A stretch of DNA of 6,915 nt, from positions 1-6,915 of the forward strand of contig CAXIBC010000126.1 of NCBI GenBank assembly GCA_964022115.1. The letters are read 5' to 3'. The position numbers and the translations under genes were made by a program. Source of the DNA: Oleispira sp964022115. Lineage in GTDB: Bacteria; Pseudomonadota; Gammaproteobacteria; Pseudomonadales; Oceanobacteraceae. Under the pieces are notes generated by a model. That model was not told where the DNA came from, ran no database searches, and saw only the letters and a list, made by a program, of their open reading frames with translations. Positions 6,036-6,915 of the stretch are shown piece after piece. Numbering within the stretch: the first letter of the stretch is position 1; each line of letters starts with the position of its first letter.

Positions 6036-6902
6036 TCAAGCTAGATGCTCGGCCAAATAATCGACAAATAAGCGTATTTTGGGAGATAAGTGTCGGTTTT
6101 GCGGGTAGAGGGCCCATACTCCTTCTTCCGGCTCTCTAAAATTATCGAGTAAGGTTATAAGCTCGCCGCTATCAATATACGGCTGCACATAATAATCTGG
6201 CAGCTGTACGATTCCTAACCCTTTTAAAGCAGCATCTACTAGGCCATAACCACTATTATAACGTACTCGACCTTTGACGCGGATATTCTTCTCTCGGCCT
6301 GCTTCTTTAAAGTGCCAATAATCCAAGGTACCTAATAAACAGCTATGTTGGCTTAATTCCGATAACGAGTGGGGTAAGCCTTGGCGACTAAGGTAGTCGG
6401 GTGATGCACACAGGTAATTGGTTCTACTCCCCAGTTTTTTCGCGATTAAAGAAGAATCGCTTAACTTACCTATTCGTATCGCTAGGTCATAACCCTCTTC
6501 TACTAAGCTAACTTGTTGGTTGCTTAAAAAGGCCGCTACTTCAATGTCGCTATGTTGCTGCATAAAATCATTCACTAAAGGCAATATTTGCTGTTCACCA
6601 TAAGTGACGGGCGCTGTGAGTTTTATTTTACCTTGTGGCTTGGATTGTAAGTTAGTCACTGCAAGTTCGGCGGCTTCTAAACCATCTAATACGCCACGGC
6701 AGTGTTGATAAAAAATACGGCCTTCTTCGGTGAGCGAGACTTTACGCGTCGTGCGGTAAAATAGTTTTATATTGAGGCGCTTTTCAAGGGCGCTAATCTG
6801 GCGGCTGACTTGCGCTGTGGATATGTCCATTTTTTTTGCGGCTAGGGTAAAGCTCTCGTTTTCGGCCACATAGACAAATTCGCTAATTCCTTCCCACTGC
6901 AT
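6036..6902 (-). CDS. LysR-family transcriptional regulator
   Basis: A 288-residue regulator, slightly short of the usual 290-310. Residues 1-62 form the winged helix-turn-helix: SFTLAAKKMDISTAQVSRQI is the HTH core (17-36), followed by ALEKRLNIKLFYRTTRKVSLTEEG, which is highly typical of the family. A linker helix with EAAEL (76-80) leads to the substrate-binding domain (about 91-288), beginning GKIKLTAPVTYG, with DLAIRIG and GLGIVQLPDYYV as the usual co-inducer-domain landmarks. The pattern resembles the DsdC/CrgA-like subgroup. LysR proteins act as tetramers, usually controlling a divergent neighbour. Here that neighbour would lie beyond position 6915, so the target cannot be named; corA is convergent and a less likely target. 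The ATG at 6900-6902 is preceded by AGGT about 8 nt upstream, and the HTH starts at the usual distance from it. Confidence 0.95.
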   Translation of the reverse strand: MQWEGISEFVYVAENESFTLAAKKMDISTAQVSRQISALEKRLNIKLFYRTTRKVSLTEEGRIFYQHCRGVLDGLEAAELAVTNLQSKPQGKIKLTAPVTYGEQQILPLVNDFMQQHSDIEVAAFLSNQQVSLVEEGYDLAIRIGKLSDSSLIAKKLGSRTNYLCASPDYLSRQGLPHSLSELSQHSCLLGTLDYWHFKEAGREKNIRVKGRVRYNSGYGLVDAALKGLGIVQLPDYYVQPYIDSGELITLLDNFREPEEGVWALYPQNRHLSPKIRLFVDYLAEHLA

Positions 6903-6915
6903 GATTAATACCTAT

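Overview
The base composition (AT-leaning), dense gene packing and gene families (hybrid histidine kinases of the BarA/TorS type, a stand-alone HPt protein, CorA, a LysR regulator of the DsdC/CrgA-like type) suggest a chromosomal segment of a gammaproteobacterium, possibly a marine one. This is inferred from protein style only; there is no rRNA or other taxonomic marker.

Layout. (1) Positions 1-1181, plus strand: the C-terminal part of a hybrid histidine kinase cut by the window edge. It holds the ATP-binding domain, a diverged receiver-like domain and a canonical receiver. (2) Positions 1200-1562, minus strand: a 120-residue stand-alone HPt phosphotransfer protein, ending 18 nt from the stop of the first kinase. 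(3) Positions 1563-1865: a 303-nt region between divergent genes, with no convincing gene but an unusual density of repeats: a perfect 10-bp inverted repeat, a bulged hairpin and clustered GCTTTA repeats. (4) Positions 1866-4862, plus strand: a complete 998-residue hybrid kinase with order GAF, TM, CHASE, TM, PAS, HisKA, HATPase, receiver. (5) Positions 4931-5998, plus strand: a CorA-family divalent cation transporter. (6) Positions 6036-6902, minus strand: a LysR-type regulator convergent with corA.

The first half reads as a phosphorelay cluster. Both kinases end in a receiver domain and neither shows a C-terminal HPt, while the gene between them encodes an HPt alone. The simplest reading is that one or both kinases pass phosphate His to Asp (own receiver) to His (the HPt protein) and then to a response regulator encoded elsewhere. 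No stand-alone response regulator or diguanylate cyclase output gene is visible here. CorA and the LysR regulator look like unrelated housekeeping or accessory neighbours.

No rRNA, tRNA, CRISPR array, insertion sequence or prophage gene was seen. Individual gene families are known; the points most worth attention are the split relay layout, the two-sided sensor architecture of the second kinase and the structured intergenic region.
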